Source: Crambe crambe
Taxonomy: Eukaryota > Porifera > Demospongiae > Poecilosclerida > Crambeidae
NCBI GenBank assembly: GCA_963924555.1
Contig: OZ004587.1
Span: 1,364,001-1,428,000 of the forward strand
DNA: 64,000 bases
Reading direction: 5' to 3'
The position numbers and the translations under genes are program-made. Below the pieces are notes generated by a model. It worked only from the letters and a program-made list of their open reading frames with translations. It searched no databases and had not been told where the DNA came from. Below, in pieces: positions 1 to 11,100 of this stretch (position 1 is the first letter of the stretch; every line of letters starts with the position of its first letter).

Positions 1-1108
1 TTGAAACTTTGCTCTGCAGCAATTCAGATGACCTGACATGCTTCCAGCTCAATCATAACCTTGAGCTCGACAGAGCTGAGGATCAATTCCAAAGTCAGCC
101 AGAGCATAAAGTATTTTTTGCAGATATCAGCTCCACTAACACTTTCACAAGTAATGTAGTTCACTACCCTCTCCACAGGCTCATTGTTCTTTACATAGCA
201 AAGGGCTAGCCCAAGTTATTCCCAGCCACTGGTGTCAGTCACCTCATCAGCTTCCAGATCAAAGAATTGATTAACTTTTACTTCTGTTATAATTTTTGTT
301 GAAATAAATTCACCTATACAATCAAGGAAATCATTCTGGGATGTTTTTGAAAGATAGGTAGCATTTTTTGCACTGTTTTTCTCCGAGAAATCCTTTAAAA
401 TAACATCTCCCGACTAAATTCGGAAATCAATTAGAGCACGAAATTTTCCTTTATTGATGTTGAATCATCCCTGTGGCCTATAAGTGCAATTCCTTGCCTA
501 CCAGACATTTGATGATAGAAGTAAAGACAGTGCGATTTCTTGTTACTAGTTGCTGGCTCTCAGTTGTCAGAGCCAGATCTACCCTGAGACTGGGATTTTC
601 CATGGTTGAAACAAATGCTTGTAAAGTGCGACTTTCCATCTTTCCAGTTTGTGTATGGTTTTGTTATAAGGTATTGGGGTCTAGAGGCACCTTTATTTAA
701 ACAGCTAGTAGGAAAACGTACGCATGCTAGACAATACAGTCCCTCTGTAGAACTTGAGTAAGCCAAAAAAGGGAACATATCAAACCACTCATGGTTGCAT
801 TGTCTTTGATAAGTCCCACAACTTCTTGAAGAGTCATTATAGGATCTACTAGGAATTTTGACTTACAGGGAAGGCTTTCTTTCTTTGATGATAGAATATT
901 TTACCTGATCAGGTATAGCCGATGCTATCTTAGTAGTATAATTAGCGATGTCTGGAGAAGCTGGTTCTTCAGTAGCAGTTGGACTTACAGACATTGCTTC
1001 CTGAAGATCTGTAGATGTTTCTTGATCAGACTCTTCCCTGGACTGCTTTGATACAGGTAAAAAGAAACTATGAAGTCGAAGCTGATCTTTCCTCTTAACC
1101 ATTTTCAT
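1..1108 (-). pseudogene. hAT/ZMYM1-like transposase, decayed, runs off the left edge
   Basis: The minus strand reads as one broken protein. It opens at 1108 with MKMVKRKDQLRLHSFFLP, the short basic start common in this family, followed by an acidic Ser/Thr linker. An in-frame TAA sits near 863, after which the same frame continues through HEWFDMFPFLAYSSST and LYCLACVRFP, the TTF-type zinc finger (cysteines and Trp/Phe pattern, about 600-840). QGIALIGHRDDS near 480-500 and FFDLEADEVTD near 240-280 match the start of the DUF4371 domain. Further stops and at least one frameshift near 100 interrupt it; the frame resumes as FGIDPQLCRAQGYD. The DDE/RNase H-like part and the dimerisation region lie outside the window. 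I conclude a dead hAT-derived gene; host ZMYM1-like proteins share the architecture, but the stops argue against a live copy. Confidence 0.85.
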
Positions 1109-1424
1109 GTAGGTTACAAAGTTCAGTTTAAAGTTTAATTCACTTATAGCTTATATTAGCGTTGGCAGCGCGCATGTGTGCTAGCTATGCAGCGCTGCTG
1201 ATCGCTAGCTTGGTTATTGCTGCAGCTCAGAGAGTGCTATAGTGCTAGGCTAGTAACTGAGCTCTAGATGGGGGTGCCTGGAGTGCCCATGCTTGGATCC
1301 GCTACTGGTAGCTGTTTTCAGCTCTACGTTAATTCCTTTTAGATTGCAGCGACTTTAATAATAATGACAGTGACCCCACCCCAACCTCCAGAGCAAGGGA
1401 GAAAACACAAGTGAGTATACTATA
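1109..1424. other. Intergenic, no recognised feature
   Basis: I see no coding frame of note, hairpin or repeat here beyond short runs of the AGCT-rich motif (tagctagc) scattered through the whole window. It lies just upstream of the hAT-like start codon and could hold its promoter, but no motif supports that. Confidence 0.4.
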
Positions 1425-1780
1425 CCTGTCAATTCTCCCTGACTGGAAGGAGCACAAGGGCTGTTAATAAAGCTGTAGCTTGTGGGTGGAGCCTAACAGA
1501 AGTAGGAATTCTTCTAAGTGAACGAGCTAGTTTATACACTTGAATGACTCTTCTCTATAGCAAATTATACATCCCAAGGCTTCAGTGGAGAATCCCTGGC
1601 AGGCAACTGCTAGCCAGCTAGCCCTGGGCGCCAGCTACAGCTAGCTAGTTAGTGATAAATATTCTTTGGAGGTCAGTCTATGAAAATTTCAACCAACGAA
1701 AAAAAACCCCACTATACAGTACCTGAAGCATGATCGATTTCATTAGTCATGTGCTAGATCCCTAGGTCTCGGTGTCGTAT
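1425..1780 (+). repeat. Dispersed repeat R1, copy 1
   Basis: This block, which includes ggaaggagcacaagggctgt, recurs at 4741-5090 and 25741-26090 inside duplicated segments A and C. The three copies share long colinear stretches with scattered substitutions. This copy stands outside the large duplication, so R1 is a repeat in its own right that was later carried along. No coding potential is visible and its true ends are uncertain. Confidence 0.7.
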
Positions 1781-1904
1781 TTTTGAGTGCAATTTGGGTA
1801 TAATTGCATTAATTTTATTTAATGGATGACTGAGTGAGCTGCCAATTGTTCATAGCTAAACGTAGCTATTTGTTTGTATGCTAGCTATTAGTATAGGTAA
1901 TCAC

Positions 1905-2493
1905 TAGCCTCGTACCCAGGCCCGCTTTTTTCGCGGGGCGGTGGAAAAGCAAAGGGCCTGGTATAAGTTGCATGCACATGCGCTTAATTAGACACAAAAT
2001 AATACGTAAAATTTCGTGCATGATGAATGATGTAATCATAAAAACGTATGTAGCACATGCGCATTCAATCAGTGCTAGCTAGCTAGATTTGGCTCTAGAC
2101 CTTATCCACATCAGTGAGACACAACAAGAACAGCACTATCCCTCTCAAGCCAAGCTTATGGTCAAAAACAAAAGGTAAGACATGATACTTTGATAGCAGC
2201 AACTCTTCTCGTCTAACCAGTTGGTAGCAACACAAACAAATAACTTCTTTCATAAATAGCTTGCACAGAACGCTTCTGGGAGTGAGGTGAGTTGAAAGAC
2301 AGAAGTCTAGAGCTAGGTAACTGCTGACTCAGCTCTCAAAATTACGATGATGTAATGTTTATTACGATTTGTGTAGCGGACGTGCCCGAAAGTATAGCGA
2401 ATCCCTGGGATGGAGCGCATGCGCATGCAACTTATACCAGGCCCTTTGCTTTTCCACCGCCCCGCGAAAAAAGCGGGCCTGGGTACGAGGCTA
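1905..2493. mobile_element. TIR element, TAGCCTCG family (MULE-like MITE)
   Basis: Inverted ends of about 75 bases (TAGCCTCGTACCCAGGCCC... and its complement) enclose about 590 bases with no coding frame. A 10-base direct repeat, AGGTAATCAC, flanks the element at 1895-1904 and 2494-2503, pointing to a target-site duplication longer than TA. The target was another MITE. A second full copy is at 38965-39587. Length and TSD suggest a Mutator-like non-autonomous element; no transposase is present to confirm that. Confidence 0.8.
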
Positions 2494-2585
2494 AGGTAAT
2501 CACATGCTTTTGAGTGTATCCTGGGTATAATTGCATGAGAAACTGGCTAGGTAATTGCACGAGGCGAAGCCGTGTGCAGTTCCGA
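2494..2585. repeat. Right half of a hairpin MITE split by the TAGCCTCG element
   Basis: The tract from aggtaatcacatgcttttga to the gcacgaggcgaagc stem-loop matches 10970-11090, 18865-18990 and 29090-29215. Its left half is at about 1780-1904, before the inserted TIR element. Confidence 0.55.
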
Positions 2586-2866
2586 ATAAGGGAAAAAGCA
2601 TTTCGTGAAATGAAAAAAGATGTAGGGATGACCACTTCTCAAAAAAGTAAGGAAACAAGAAGGATGGAAATGGGATAAATCTTTGTTCTGTATATCTAGC
2701 CAACAATCCCTACATATACGTACATTACTACACTATAATCTGAAGCTACCCGACGTATATGTAGGGATTATTGGCTAGATATACAGAACAAAGATTGATT
2801 TGAGCAGTGATCATCCCTATATCTTTTTTCATTTCATGAAATGCTTTTTCTCTTACATGTTCCCGG
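2586..2866. repeat. Foldback hairpin, family FB1, copy 1
   Basis: The arms start at agggaaaaagcatttcgtga and return as its complement after a centre near 2730. Inside the arms are gatgtagggatgacc and the tract that reads tctgtatatctagccaacaa. It is closely related to 3395-3708 and 44995-45306 but has more mismatches and a shortened right arm. It encodes nothing; the short frames across it are palindrome by-products. Confidence 0.8.
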
Positions 2867-3362
2867 TCTTTTTTCCTCTCTTTTATGGTTTTAGCTATGT
2901 ATAGAGTTCATTCTTCTATGTATATGTAGGGACAGATGAATGAAGAATAGTTCTCCAATAGCATACCAGCCCAATCATTATCAACGAGTCAAGGTGTTGC
3001 GTTATTGTTGAGCTATACTTGGAGGTTGAAGATGCTGAAATAGAGTCTACCGGTAGATGGATTGGTGAATCTAAATCCCTGAGTTGATACAGTAGTCTAT
3101 CATCATTATCAGAGCTAGCTAGAGATAGCTGAGTAATATTATAATTTCGAATAATTGGATATCAAACACATGCGCATGCGTATTATAGAAAAGATGGGTT
3201 CCACTAATTGAATTAGTCGAGTGCTGTGCTCCGTATGTGTCTCCTTTTTCATCGACTCTTTTGAGGATCGAGTAGAAAAGATCGTAGTTGGTAGAATTTG
3301 GAGTGGATTTATCCAAAAATCATAACTGTAGCTTGAGTGGTTCGAGAGATATGGTTGTCTAA

Positions 3363-3394
<32 letters not shown>
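2867..3394. repeat. SINE-like/(AAT)n block, direct copy 1
   Basis: The block begins with the tract around cctctcttttatggttttag and ends in about ten AAT repeats (3366-3394). It is repeated at 3709-4240, and in inverse orientation at 44505-44990 and 63198-63510. Just before the microsatellite is gtggttcgagagatatgg, resembling an RNA polymerase III B box, with ttggtagaatttgg about 50 bases upstream as a possible A box. That reading is tentative. Confidence 0.6.
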
Positions 3395-3398
<4 letters not shown>

Positions 3399-3708
3399 GT
3401 AAGGGAAAAAGCATTTCGTGAAATGAAAAAAAGATGTAGGGATGACCACTGCTCAAAAAAGTAAGGAAATAAGAAGGATGGAAATGGGATCAATCTTTGT
3501 TCTGTATATCCAGCCAACAATCCCTACATATACACACATTACTACACTATAATCTGAAGTTACCTGACGTATATGTAGGGATTGTTGGCTGGATATACAG
3601 AACAAAGATTGATCCCATTTCCATCCTTCTTGTTTCCTTACTTTTTTTGAGCAGTGGTCATCCCTACATCTTTTTTTCATTTCACGAAATGCTTTTTCCC
3701 TTACTTGT
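3395..3708. repeat. Foldback hairpin, family FB1, copy 2
   Basis: A nearly perfect palindrome with arms of about 150 bases, ends ACAAGTAAGGG / CCCTTACTTGT. A second, inner hairpin (atccctacatata / tatatgtagggat) surrounds the centre near 3555. It sits immediately after the (AAT)n tract. Its near identity to 44995-45306 suggests recent activity or homogenisation. Confidence 0.85.
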
Positions 3709-4214
3709 TCCTGGTCTTTTTTCCTCTCTTTTATGGTTTTAGCTATGATTAGAGTTCATTCTTCTATGTGTATGCAGGGACAGATGAAAGAAGTTCTCCA
3801 ATAGTTCTCCAATACCAGCCCAATCATTATCGAGTCAAGGTGTTGTGTTGTTGAGCCATACTTGGAGGTCGAAGATGCTGAAATAGAGTCTACCGTGGTG
3901 AATCTAAATCCCCGAATCGATACAGTAGTCTATCATCATCATTATCCAGAGCTAGAGCTAGCTAGCTAGCTAGAGACAGCTGAGTAATATTATGATTTCG
4001 AATAATTGGATATTCAAATACATGCGCATGCGTATTATAGAAAAGATGGCTTCCTAATTGAATTAGTCGAGTGCTGTGCTCCATAGTGTCTCCTTTTTCA
4101 TCGACTCTTTCGAGGATCAACGAGTAGAAAAGATCGTAGTTGGTAGAATTTGGAGTGGATTTGTCCAGAAATCATGGCTGTAGCTTGAGTGGTTCGAGAG
4201 ATATGGTTGTCTAA

Positions 4215-4249
<35 letters not shown>

Positions 4250-4254
4250 GAGAA
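3709..4254. repeat. SINE-like/(AAT)n block, direct copy 2
   Basis: Same order of motifs as 2867-3394: tggttttagctatg tract, AGCT-rich stretch, cgcatgcgtattatag, B-box-like ggttcgagaga, then AAT repeats at 4208-4248. Together with the preceding foldback it forms a direct tandem duplication of an approximately 0.8-kb unit. Confidence 0.65.
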
Positions 4255-4493
4255 GAAGAAGAATATAGCGATTTACCTGCTTGCCGTATTTCTGAAACGG
4301 TAAGCTCCCTGGTCCTGAAACTTGGTCTGCACATTGTAGTAGGCTCTAGTAGGCTGGATAATCATTCACAGTAGCTTTTGTTAGGTCTAAGTGGGAGAAC
4401 TAGAATTTCACTTTAGTATTAGTCTATAGGCGGCGCGCGCGGCCGTCCGAGTCATCCCTACATAGAGAGTGCTACCGCACTCTCTGATAACTG
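4255..4493 (-). repeat. Hairpin-ended repeat HR1, inverse copy
   Basis: Read on the minus strand it begins with the stem-loop agagagtgcggtagcactct, then gtagggatgactcggacggc, a GC-rich ggccgcgcgc tract, and ends in a (TTC)n/(ATT)n microsatellite. Plus-strand copies are at 44262-44515, 59472-59712 and, without the hairpin, 43968-44110 and 60387-60545. The terminal hairpin plus inner microsatellite resembles DINE/Helentron-type non-autonomous elements; this is inference. Confidence 0.65.
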
Positions 4494-5247
4494 TGGTTGG
4501 CACAAGATTAAGACTTCATTTTTGGCAGACATCAGATATAATAGTGTAGTGATAACTACAAGTATTTAATCTGACCATGACCTCAAAGTTGAGTGGCTTT
4601 AATGATAATTAGCATTGTACCCAATCTATAGTGGGAAATTTTCAATTTCGAAAAAATTTTTTTAACCACACCATCCACACATCATATGCCCGATCATCAT
4701 TTATTGATAGTAGCTGCAGTATAGATTTTCAGCTCTACTCCCCCTGACTGGAAGGAGCACAAGGGCTGTTAATAAAGCTGTAGCTTGTGGACGGAGCCTA
4801 ACAGAAGTAGGAATTCTTCGAAGCGAACGAGCTAGTTTATACACTTGAATGACTCTTCTCTGTAGCAAACTATACATCCCAAGGCTTCAGTGGAGAATCC
4901 CTGGCAGGCAACTGCTAGCCAGCTAGCCCCGGGCACCAGCTACAGCTAGCTAGTTAGTGATAAATATTCTTTGGAGGTCAGTCTACGAAAATTTCAACCA
5001 ATGAAAAAATTTCCCACTAGCTATACGGTACCTGAAACATGACTCATGTGCTAGATCCCTAGGTCTCGGTGTCTAACTATTATATTCAGTGCAACTACCT
5101 GACTTATAAACTCATGAACTATCCATAAGACAAGTAACCTTCTTCTAAAATTAATGTGCTCCTACTATAGAAATAGCACTTAATTAAATCGTGATGCCAA
5201 TCCCTTTTCTTCCTGTTTCTTTGATTCTAAGTTGCAACTGTATTTAG

Positions 5248-5294
5248 AAACCCGAGGGCCAAGGGCTAAGGGCCCAAGGGTTTCTAAATACAGT
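5248..5294. repeat. Short perfect hairpin
   Basis: The arms actgtatttagaaaccc and gggtttctaaatacagt face each other around a G/C-rich loop. The same hairpin, with a shorter loop, is at about 26239-26287 in copy C. Function unknown; it may be a terminator-like or MITE-core structure. Confidence 0.6.
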
Positions 5295-5592
5295 AGATCC
5301 TGTTGGTTGAGGTGTCTATAACTATTTTTGACTATAGAGCCAATCAAAATAGTGAACGTAATCTGTTAAATAGCTAGCATAGCAATAAATAGCTACGTTT
5401 AGCTACAGATGTGGCCTGCGATTCTAAACTTCACTCAGGGGTGTGGCCTCACTTGCACCACACAGAGCAGAATGCCAGCTTGCATAGAAAGCTATGATTC
5501 AAGCTAATAATTATTGCCATTCATAAGTTTTTTTGTTTTTTTTTTTAATAACCAGTATCATTTATAAGCAAAATAATAGCTGAAGTCATCAG

Positions 5593-6506
5593 TAGCCTCG
5601 TACCCAGGCCCAATTAAAAAATAGGGCCTGGTATACACTGCGCATGTGTGAAATTATTTAACCACAAAACCCAAGCGATTGACAAAAAATGACGATCAAT
5701 AGATCACAAGTTAACTAGCTGACAACGTTCGATTGACTAGCTGATACTTTCTCCTCTTGATTCTCTAGCAAACTGGACATCTCCTCATCTTTATTTTATT
5801 TCTGGAAGGCTTTCAGAAAGGTAGGCTCAGCCACTATGATTATAACTACTAGGGTAATGTACAACATTTGAGTCACAGCGAGCAAGCAAGTATTCCTATA
5901 GGCTTTTGTGCTGATATTCATTCTCAACTCCTTAGAAGATTTTGCTGGTGAGTTATGTGTAAGTGGCAGGCAGCTGCATACATAGAAAGCTGTAATGCTT
6001 ACCTCAAAGCACTTAGATAAGCCTAGTGCCTACAATCTGCTTAGATAAGTCTTGTACCTGCTGCCCAAAAGGCTGTAGAAATCATTCTTGCAATTATAAT
6101 TTGAGCATGTGCATTATACACCTGCAGGGTGCTACTATTGCATCACATGTATATACATATGCCTGGGGTATTTTGAAGTGTAGACCTAGATATCTATATA
6201 TAGAACAATTTCAAGGAGTCATGACCTGAGAGTCAGCTCACTCGCTCCGCTCGCTCACTGAAACTAAACGGGCAGGATCCTTTGTGCCCGTCATACGTAG
6301 CTAGAAGGTCTCTTGGTACGCTAAAATGCTTCTCGATACTCGCAGCAGCAAGCCATGTAGATATTGATAAACCACACCCATTCTATTACGTACTAGCCCA
6401 GGCCGTAACACGGATGGTATACTGGAATTCCAGTGTATGCGCAAGCAGTATATACCAGGCCCTATTTTTCCCCCTCCCCCCAAAAATGGGCCTAGGTACG
6501 AGGCTA
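5593..6506. mobile_element. TIR element, TAGCCTCG family, longer variant (copy A)
   Basis: The left end TAGCCTCGTACCCAGGCCC and right end GGTACGAGGCTA are inverted. Inside each end, ATAGGGCCTGGTATA or its complement extends the repeat. GTCATCA occurs next to both ends (5585-5591, 6509-6515), a partial target duplication. The same element is at 26583-27496 (C) and, right part only, ending at 17250 (B). A frame of 126 codons crosses its right border in all copies and is not a gene. Confidence 0.75.
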
Positions 6507-6963
6507 ATGTCATCAAATGCTCTTATTTTGTTACTAAATTTTTCGCTCCGCGCCTTGTGTGGGAGAGGCACATATCCCCCACTGTGGCCTAACGGCCACG
6601 CAATCAGCTTGTCTCCACTTAGTGGAACCCTCCTTATAAAAAGGCTGCATACGAGTCTGTAGATATACAGGTGTTCTAAGTGCCAACAACTCGAATAATT
6701 TTTGGTGTCAATTTCTTGAACTCTAGACTAAGTCCAGTTGGCTAGATAAAGATTTGGCCTGAAAAAGCAACACTCCTGAATTTCAATCACTTATACCGTA
6801 TAGCGAGAAATTTTCGAGGGAGAAAATTTTCACGAATTTCACTAAAGAGGAGCAATTCGTGGAAAAATATACCATGAAATTAAAGCCAGGTAGTAGGTAA
6901 AGGGTAGATATAAATTGGGCGTGGTCAGCTAGATCGAGAAGCGAAGCATATCAATACCAGTAT

Positions 6964-8399
6964 ATGGCGCTTTACAAGTACTTCAGGCGGTCTATGTCTG
7001 CCGATGACTGTCCTCTGCCAGACCCGGAAGGACCTTTATCTATCAGAATACCCTCTTCGTCGATTGAAGTAGCTAATAAAGAAGTAAAACTAATTTTGAA
7101 TGAAGTACATGCTGGAAATGGGAAGAAGTGTGGTCCTTACAAGAGCTACACTGCTAGCGAGAAAGCTAGGATTGCCAAACAGGCTGTTGAGTGTGGTGTT
7201 ACTAACACTATAAGGTATTTTGCTACTGAGTTTGCTGACAGACCCCTGAATGAGGGTACAGTTCGTATATGGGTCAAGCAATACAAACATGAGCTTGTCC
7301 TGAGAAAGAAAGATAATAAGAGCATGGACATTAAAGCATTGGAGAGCATGAGAAGAGGTCGGCCATTATTGCTTGGTAATGAATTGGATAAACGACTTCA
7401 AGAATATATTAAGTCCTTAAGAGAATGTGGAGCTGTTGTCAACACTCGCATTGTAATGGCAGCTGCTGAGGGAATAGTAAAAAGTCATGATAGTAACTTG
7501 CTTCTTTCTAATGGTGGGCACATTCATTTAGGTAAGCACTGGGCAAAGAATTTTTTGTATCGCATGGGTTTTGTCAAACGAAGGGCAAATACTACAGCGA
7601 AAGTGACTGTGTCGGATTTTGAGGCTTGTAAATCCCAGTTTTTATTTGATATTGAAACCATTGTTGAAATGGAAGAAATTCCTAAGGATTTGATCATCAA
7701 TTGGGACCATACAGGGATTAAGTATGTACCCGTGGGCAACTGGACTATGGCTAAAGAAGGAAGCAAGAGAGTAGAAATTGTTGGTATGGACGACAAGAGG
7801 CAGATTACTGCAGTTTTTGGATGTACCATGGAAGGTGAGTTTTTGCCACCTCAAATCATATATGGTGGAAAAACTCCTCGATGCTTACCTTCAGCAAAGT
7901 TCCTAGCTCCTGGGACATCACGTACTCTCATAATCACTGGGCAAATGAACAGACCACAGAAAGTTACATCCAAAAAATTTTGATCCCATTCATTGAAAAA
8001 AAGAGGTGTACCCTAAAACTCAGCCCTCAGCAGTCAGTTCTTGTTTTGTTTGACAGATTCAAAGGTCAATGCACACAAGGTATACTCTCTTTGTTGGACA
8101 AGAATAATATTCTCTATGCAATAGTACCTGCCAACTGTACAGATCGCCTCCAACCACTTGATGTCAGCATAAATAAGGCAGCCAAGGAGTGTCTTCGCAG
8201 GCAGTTTCAGGAGTGGTACTCCAACAAGATATGCCAGCAGTTAGAAGAAGGGAAGAAAGCTACTGCAAAATCAGTTGATTAAAGGATGTCAGTTGTTAAG
8301 CCACTCAGTGTAAAGTGGTTGATTAGTGTTAATGACTACATCAAGTCACACCCTGAAATGATAAAGAATGGATTCAAAGAGGCTGGAATTCTCCAGTGA
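6964..8399 (+). pseudogene. Pogo-like (Tc1/mariner superfamily) DDE transposase, two lesions
   Basis: The protein would have about 478 codons. Residues about 55-110 (YTASEKARIAKQAVE... VRIWVKQYKHEL) form the first HTH; GRPLLLGNELDKRLQEYIKS near residue 130 begins the second, CENP-B-like HTH. The catalytic core shows IINWDHTGIKYVPV (first Asp), VLFDRFKGQCT (second Asp) and NCTDRLQPLDVSINKAAK (third Asp), i.e. a DDD-type triad as in pogo. The frame is lost near 7905 (AKF | PSSWDITYSHNHW), consistent with a 1-base deletion, and a TAA at 8280-8282 interrupts before KPLSVKWLISVNDYIKSHPE and the end GFKEAGILQ at 8399. It would bind the element ends and catalyse cut-and-paste transposition in the nucleus. 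Confidence 0.9.
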
Positions 8400-8455
8400 A
8401 GTGACGATTATGAATTATGATGCATATTTGATTTCTTTAAACATTATAATAATTA

Positions 8456-9476
8456 TTATAATATAGTATTATAAGGAAACATGGTAAATTTATTGTTACT
8501 GAAACACTTTAAAAGATGGGGCCTCATTTGGGATTGATTAAAAACAATATCTGTGACATTAACATGGAGTAAAAGTGACAGAACTACAGCAATAGCAAAT
8601 AGGCCACAGTCTTGACCACCAACTTGCTTTTGCATCCGAATGAGATCAAATTTGGGTGAACTGGAGAGTTTAAACAGGTTGGTAATTATTGTTTTACTCT
8701 CTCCATCCAAAGAATTATAAACAGAGTCATAAATTTCAATGACATCTATAGCACTATTAAGAGTAGATGCAACTATCCAGTGATTACCCCGGTCATGTAT
8801 GATTTGTACCCCCTTTTCTATCCTCTTTGCTGGTACTTTCTTTTGAAAAACTGTTGAAATTAAACCTTCCGTGCCAGGAAATTGTCCTAGCAATAGTCTT
8901 CCTGCAAAACTGATGTGCTTGTCATTCAACATCTCGCCATTCAAAATGATGTCTCTGTCTGATTCAGTCATAAAATATCCATTAGCCTACAACCAAATAC
9001 TGGTAACTGCATTTGAGCTAGAGTCCTTCATCGATTTTTTCTCCCCTGAATCTTCATTCTCCTCGGTAGTAGTCACTAACTTGATTTTCTTATTAGGAGG
9101 CTCAATAATATTATTATTTACCACAGAAGGAGCATTCTTCAGTAACTTCTTCACTTTATTAATATCTTTCTCCTTTCCGCTGAAAGTTAGTATGCATGGT
9201 ATTTCCAGGCCACCCTGAGGTAAATCAGATGAATACCACCTACTTCCAGTAACTTGACAATGAATGGTACCCGATTTTCTCAGAAAGAAATGACAAACAG
9301 CAGATATAGCTCTAGGCACATGACCAACAGTAGTGCCTGAAGTCACGACAGCTACAGCATAGGGGTCTTCTAAATTCGTTCTGGCATGTAAGAATTTCAC
9401 CATGAGGAGCTGTCCATATGCTCTTATACACATGATAGCCACGAATACAAGAATCTAAACTGTAAGTAGTAGCCAT
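8456..9476 (-). pseudogene. HIRAN-like domain fused to Ulp1/C48-like cysteine protease
   Basis: The start MATTYSLDSCIRGYHVYKSI at 9476 is followed by a frameshift after CQNE near 9375. The frame then continues NLEDPYAVAVV, TVGHVPRAISAV, VTGSRWYSSDLPQGGLEIP. The pattern N-x-x-D-P-Y-A-V, VGHVPR is that of HIRAN domains, which bind DNA ends in Rad5/HLTF proteins. A charged linker (PPNKKIKLVTTTEE) leads to a TAG near 8987, and the same frame continues into a C48/Ulp1-like domain: MLNDKHISFAGRLL, GNHWIVAS (His), IEIYDS (Asp) and QVGGQDCGLFAIA (Cys), with His, Asp and Cys at residues 64, 82 and 122 counted from MTESDRD. It is encoded convergently to the transposase in the same element. It could process ubiquitin/SUMO-like tags, but function is inference. 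Confidence 0.78.
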
Positions 9477-9975
9477 CTTCTCGATCTCCAAAATAATGCA
9501 GCTGCAACCTTACGCATGCGCACGTCGTGAAGTACAGCTTAGGATGATGTCATGCATGCGTGGTTGAAATTCTCTTTTGACATCGTGAATATTTTATTCG
9601 TGAACTGGAGTTGTGATCCTGTTTCGTGAAAAATTTGTCCCTCGAAAATTTCTCGCTATACGGTAAGTGTTTTTTAGATCAAGATATTAAACAGCTAACA
9701 AGTGCCATAGCTTTCACTTATAGCTAGTGATTTCTTTGCAAATTCTCTTCACCAGGCCTTTGCACATGACTGCAGTTTATGCCAATTATCGATTGAGGCA
9801 TGGGTCCTTTAGCGATTGAGTTTATTATTATAGAGCATCTTTTTTTAAAGTAAGAAGTGCTATAGTCAAATTCTCTTTCTTTTCCATGTGTGTGCGAGAG
9901 CCTGGGGACGAGGCTATGTGTGCAAATGACTGCCTCATTAACTTATGATTCAATCAGAAGTCAAATGTGAATTTA

Positions 9976-10764
9976 GCATAAGTCCCCGATTATCGGCCAG
10001 CACCTATTATCGACCGTAGCAGCACCTATTATCGACTACTTACAGTAGTATACGGAAAGTCTACTTTAGTAAACAAACGTAAATGGAATCTAAGAAAATG
10101 AAAATATTTACAAACTCTAGAGAGAAAACAGAACTTCAACAGCATGTATTTATCAACTGCAGTATGAAAGTAAGTTATTAGCTCATGTTACCCATCACCA
10201 TGGCTCTGGAAGATCGCTTAAAAGGTACGAAAGCTATTGACTTAAAGTTGAAGTTGGTGCTTGTTTAGTGAGGATAGATTATGACTGGATTATTTAGGAA
10301 TATGAGACTGTATCCAAAAAGTATCATCTGATTCCAACAAAAAGGAGAGCTTCTGCAGCTGTTAAATTGTGAAGCAGTTTATGGTGGAAATGCTTCGTTC
10401 ACTTTTTATATAATTTGTTATGATGATGTATTTTATAGCATAAAATAGTATAAAAGTATTTTTTTAAGGGCCCTAACATGTAGTGGAGCAAAACTGAAAT
10501 AAAGAATGGAACGGACGATGATTTATATTATGATTTCCAATGGGTGGTCGAAAATAGGTGTCGGTGGTCAATCAATGATTTTTTAGTTGACGTAGTTGAT
10601 TCAGCATAGCAAACTTTCTACCCAATTATGAGGAAAATAATTTATATGACGTTATAGAGGATGAATTGATCTTTCCTATTGTTGTTGTTTGAGACTTTGA
10701 TGACGATCGGTGAGGGAGATATGGTGCGAGGGGCAAAGTATGGTCGATAATCGGGGGCTTACAC
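9976..10764. mobile_element. Pogo-family MITE (family PM), copy A
   Basis: Inverted ends GCATAAGTCCCCGATTATCG and the complement of GTGTAAGCCCCCGATTATCG are flanked by TA. Inside are remnants of reading frames starting ATGGAATCTAAGAAAATG and, after ACCCATCACC, ATGGCTCTGGAAGATCGC, each ending next to a GTAAGT or GGTACG donor-like site. Equivalent copies are at 17860-18657 and 28096-28883, and diverged ones occur right of 23 kb. The end sequence is shared with the psq-encoding element at 60548-63189, its probable transposase family. Confidence 0.82.
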
Positions 10765-10964
10765 TATACATCCAGTAAAATTAGCTACTAAATCAGATTG
10801 TTAAAATTACATTTTAACTGATCATTGTGATTTTATGCACACATGCATAGTATGGAAATCTGCAAAATGTTGATATCCCATCTCTTTACCTAGATATCTG
10901 GTCACAGAATAATTTTTGGTTAATGATAATGTTTAAAGAAATCTGGTATCAGCGAAATGTGATT

Positions 10965-11100
10965 GGTATAGGTAATCACATGCTTTTGAGTGTAATTTGG
11001 GTATAATTGCATGAGGTACTGGCTAGGTAATTGCACGAGGTGAAGCAGAGTGCAATTTTAGACAGCAATTATACCCAGATTGCCCTATCAATCACATGGT
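10965..11100. repeat. Hairpin MITE with gcacgaggtgaagc loop (copy A)
   Basis: Arms gtgattggtataggtaatca and gggtataattgc return as gcaattataccca and gattgccctatcaatcac. The centre holds gcacgaggtgaagcagagtg. It recurs at about 18858-18993 and 29078-29213 in copies B and C, and diverged at 1780-1904/2494-2585. Confidence 0.7.

Larger units (their letters stand above)
6796..9663. mobile_element. 2868-bp pogo-like DNA transposon with transposase and HIRAN-Ulp1 genes
   Basis: The ends CCGTATAGCGAGAAATTTTC and its complement form near-perfect inverted repeats of about 30 bases, each flanked by TA (6794-6795, 9664-9665). The unoccupied target, cacttaTAagtg, is intact at 17546-17557 and again in copy C at about 27778-27789, so the borders are fixed to the base and a TA was duplicated, as in Tc1/mariner/pogo elements. 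Two convergent genes fill it: a transposase on plus (6964-8399) and a HIRAN plus C48-protease-like gene on minus (9476-8456). Only about 56 AT-rich bases separate their stop codons. Both genes carry frameshifts and stops, so this copy is dead, but its absence from B and C shows it arrived after the segmental duplication. Confidence 0.92.

Noticed and set aside
6282..6662. 126-codon frame also present at 17026-17406 and 27272-27652
   Set aside because: It crosses the right border of the TAGCCTCG element at 6506 and is kept only because the three segments are recent duplicates.
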